DNA of 64,000 nucleotides from Phragmites australis (lineage: Eukaryota; Streptophyta; Magnoliopsida; Poales; Poaceae). Below the pieces are notes generated by a model. That model saw only the letters and a program-made list of their open reading frames with translations, was not told the origin of the DNA and searched no databases. The position numbers and the translations under genes were made by a program. Positions within the stretch are counted from its first letter, which is position 1, and every line of letters begins with the position of its first letter. The stretch spans positions 4,156,501-4,220,500 of the forward strand of contig NC_084922.1 in NCBI RefSeq assembly GCF_958298935.1, given 5' to 3'. Below, piece by piece: positions 62,387 to 64,000 of the stretch.

Positions 62387-63745
62387 TCATTTGTTAGGGT
62401 GCTGGGATGAGAGGATGGCGTCCAAGGCGTCCTTCACTTGAGAGAGCTCCGGTGCCTTCCCTCCTTGTGCAGGCCAGAACTCATCAGCAGCCAACACCTG
62501 CATTGCATCATACATTTATGAATCAGACAGAGTTCAAGAGCTAAAAATTATACAGGCCAGACTAGAAAAAGTAGAACTGACATAGCCGTGGTCGATCGAT
62601 TGTCGCGTACCTTTACTTGCAGCTGGAGGAACTTGACATAGGTGATTGCCTTCTCTAGCATGGTGACCAAGTCCACCTATACACAAGTCATTTCCATCCA
62701 AGCTGATTAACAGCTAGAAACATATATTGAAGCTGTTGGGATAACGGATGAAGCAAGAATAATACACAAAAAACTACAAGATCGAGTGAATGGTCGATGG
62801 AATATAGTACCTTGGTGCCATTGGGCACGAGATCTTGCAGGACTTTGAGCCTCTCGGCGATCCGCTCTCTTCGGACCTACACGTACGCATGCATGGACAT
62901 GAATCTTGAGTTAATTCAATCCGATCGAAATTAAACGATAATACGGTGGTGTTATTGCACATGAACGATTTTTAAGAAAGAAGCCGTTGCACCGTCGTAC
63001 CTTTGCAGCAGCGCTTTGAGGGTCCTTGGTAGGAACAGGAGCAGCCTTGGCCTTGCTCTTCCTGCCGCCCCCGCTGCCACTACACTGCTTCTTCCCCGCT
63101 GCAGCTTGCACCTCACCACCCTGCACATGCAATATCACATTAACCACTTGAATACAACGCTCATGCATCTGAATTAGAAGATAAAATTAAGTAAAATTAG
63201 CTAATTACCGGTGGATGTGAACGCTTCTGCGCCGCTTTGGCCGGTGGATGGACGCCGCCCAGCTCCTGGATGTCTAGACCGGCGTCATGATCACCCGAGC
63301 TGCCTGGACTCACGTGTCCGAACCTGCAGGCGGCTCCAAACTGCCGCTGCGACGGATGGTCGACCATGCCGGCGGCCGCGTCCATCCACAGCGAGCACTC
63401 GTCGTCACCGCCGACTGTGCTATAGGCCAGGTGCTGTACACGGCTGCCAGCCTGCTCAAAGCTGAGCACCGACGAGCTGGAGCTGGAGCTGGACCCCGAG
63501 CCGCCGTAGGCGCCGGCCCAGCTGTAGTAGTCGGCCGAGCCACATCCGCCCTTGAAGCTGTCGTCGAAGGCGAGCTGCAGTGGATGGGGAAAGGCGGCGG
63601 CGGCGGCCCCGTCGTCACCATCCACAACAACGCCGTTGCCGCGGTAGCCGACGAGCTCGAGCGACATGGAGGGCTCCTCGTCGTCGCCGTACATCATTGG
63701 TCGGATCTGCGGCTGCATCGCACTGCGCTTGCTTTCCTGAGCCAT
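62387..63745 (-). CDS. bHLH transcription factor, RHD6/RSL class I type
   Basis: There are five exons: 63745-63209, 63120-63001, 62876-62811, 62676-62611 and 62497-62387. All introns are GT-AG and phase 0, and the product is 299 aa. The N-terminal 180 residues are low-complexity (Gly, Ser, Asp) with DIQELGGVHPP near the end of exon 1. The basic region and helix 1 (DPQSAAAKVRRERIAERLKV) span exons 2-3. NGTKVDLVTMLEKAITYVKF crosses exons 3-4. The class I tail LAADEFWPAQGGKAPELSQV and KDALDAILSSQ is in exon 5. In Arabidopsis and rice, RHD6/RSL1 proteins act in the nucleus to start root-hair development, upstream of class II RSL genes. The start is the ATG at 63745; a TTG directly before it is not used. 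The gene is intact. Confidence 0.92.
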
Positions 63746-64000
63746 CAAATCACTCGACTGATCGATCGATCGCTTAGTGTCACTGCGTACGTGAGAGCGG
63801 TGATCGTGCTTAGGAGATCGATCGATCGATCAAGGAGCAAATAGCTAGCTAGGGTTTCTGTTCTTGGTAGCTTAGCTTAATTACTTTGTCAATGCATGAA
63901 TTGAGGCGTCTAGGTAGCTACTTATATAGTAGAGGGATTCTTATGCTAGTAGTGGAGCTACACAGTAGGTGTTAGCTACGACCAGTGAGCTTAAGACGTA
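63746..64000 (-). promoter_or_regulatory. Promoter and 5' UTR of the bHLH gene
   Basis: On the minus strand ACTATATAAG (63921-63930) is a good TATA box about 180 bases before the ATG. Between them are two GATCGATCGATC runs (63761-63772 and 63817-63832) and CTAGCTAGCT-like sequence. No root-hair element could be assigned with confidence. Confidence 0.5.

Noticed and set aside
63287..63844. 185-codon plus-strand frame
   Set aside because: It is antisense to bHLH exon 1, opened by GC-rich codon bias, and has no domain.

Overview
The window is nuclear DNA from a grass (Poaceae, possibly panicoid). The pointers are GC-rich first exons against AT-rich introns, grass-type LTR, LINE and miniature inverted-repeat elements, and gene models with clear GT-AG introns. 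It holds a few intact single-copy genes separated by layers of nested transposable elements. I see no prokaryotic features, tRNA, rRNA or CRISPR array. The species cannot be fixed from the sequence alone.

Layout. 1-950 is a long foldback (palindromic) element. 951-6566 is AT-rich intergenic DNA with short repeats. 6570-7778 is a Harbinger-like element (TTA target duplication) carrying a decayed RING-finger gene fragment. About 9000-16580 is a dead L1-type LINE on the minus strand, interrupted at 13340-14698 by an LTR. 18589-21098 (-) is an intact two-exon leucine-rich-repeat gene of the PII-2 type. 23265-26320 is the 3' end of a large copia-like retroelement with its LTR. 30924-31190 is a small Harbinger-type MITE. 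35440-37692 holds three broken pectin methylesterase/invertase inhibitor-like copies. 38000-38996 (-) is a chloroplast cyclophilin gene (CYP26-2 type) whose transit-peptide frame and domain frame do not join.

41102-46503 (+) is an intact eight-exon DCP5/LSM14-type mRNA decapping gene (636 aa). 49378-51010 (+) is a four-exon universal-stress-protein gene (181 aa). 52126-59411 (+) is a BED-finger/hAT transposase-derived gene, now broken by frameshifts and a stop, and split by about 4.4 kb of foreign DNA that itself contains a perfect solo LTR (54695-56086, duplication GAGAT). 62387-63745 (-) is a five-exon bHLH gene of the RHD6/RSL class I root-hair type (299 aa).

The intact genes serve unrelated functions: cell-surface LRR signalling, plastid protein folding, mRNA decapping, stress response and root-hair transcription. 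They are neighbours only by position. Most of the unusual content is transposon biology: captured gene fragments, nested insertions and dying transposase-derived genes. No clear new multi-gene system was found. The least explained piece is the T/G-rich insertion in the hAT gene.
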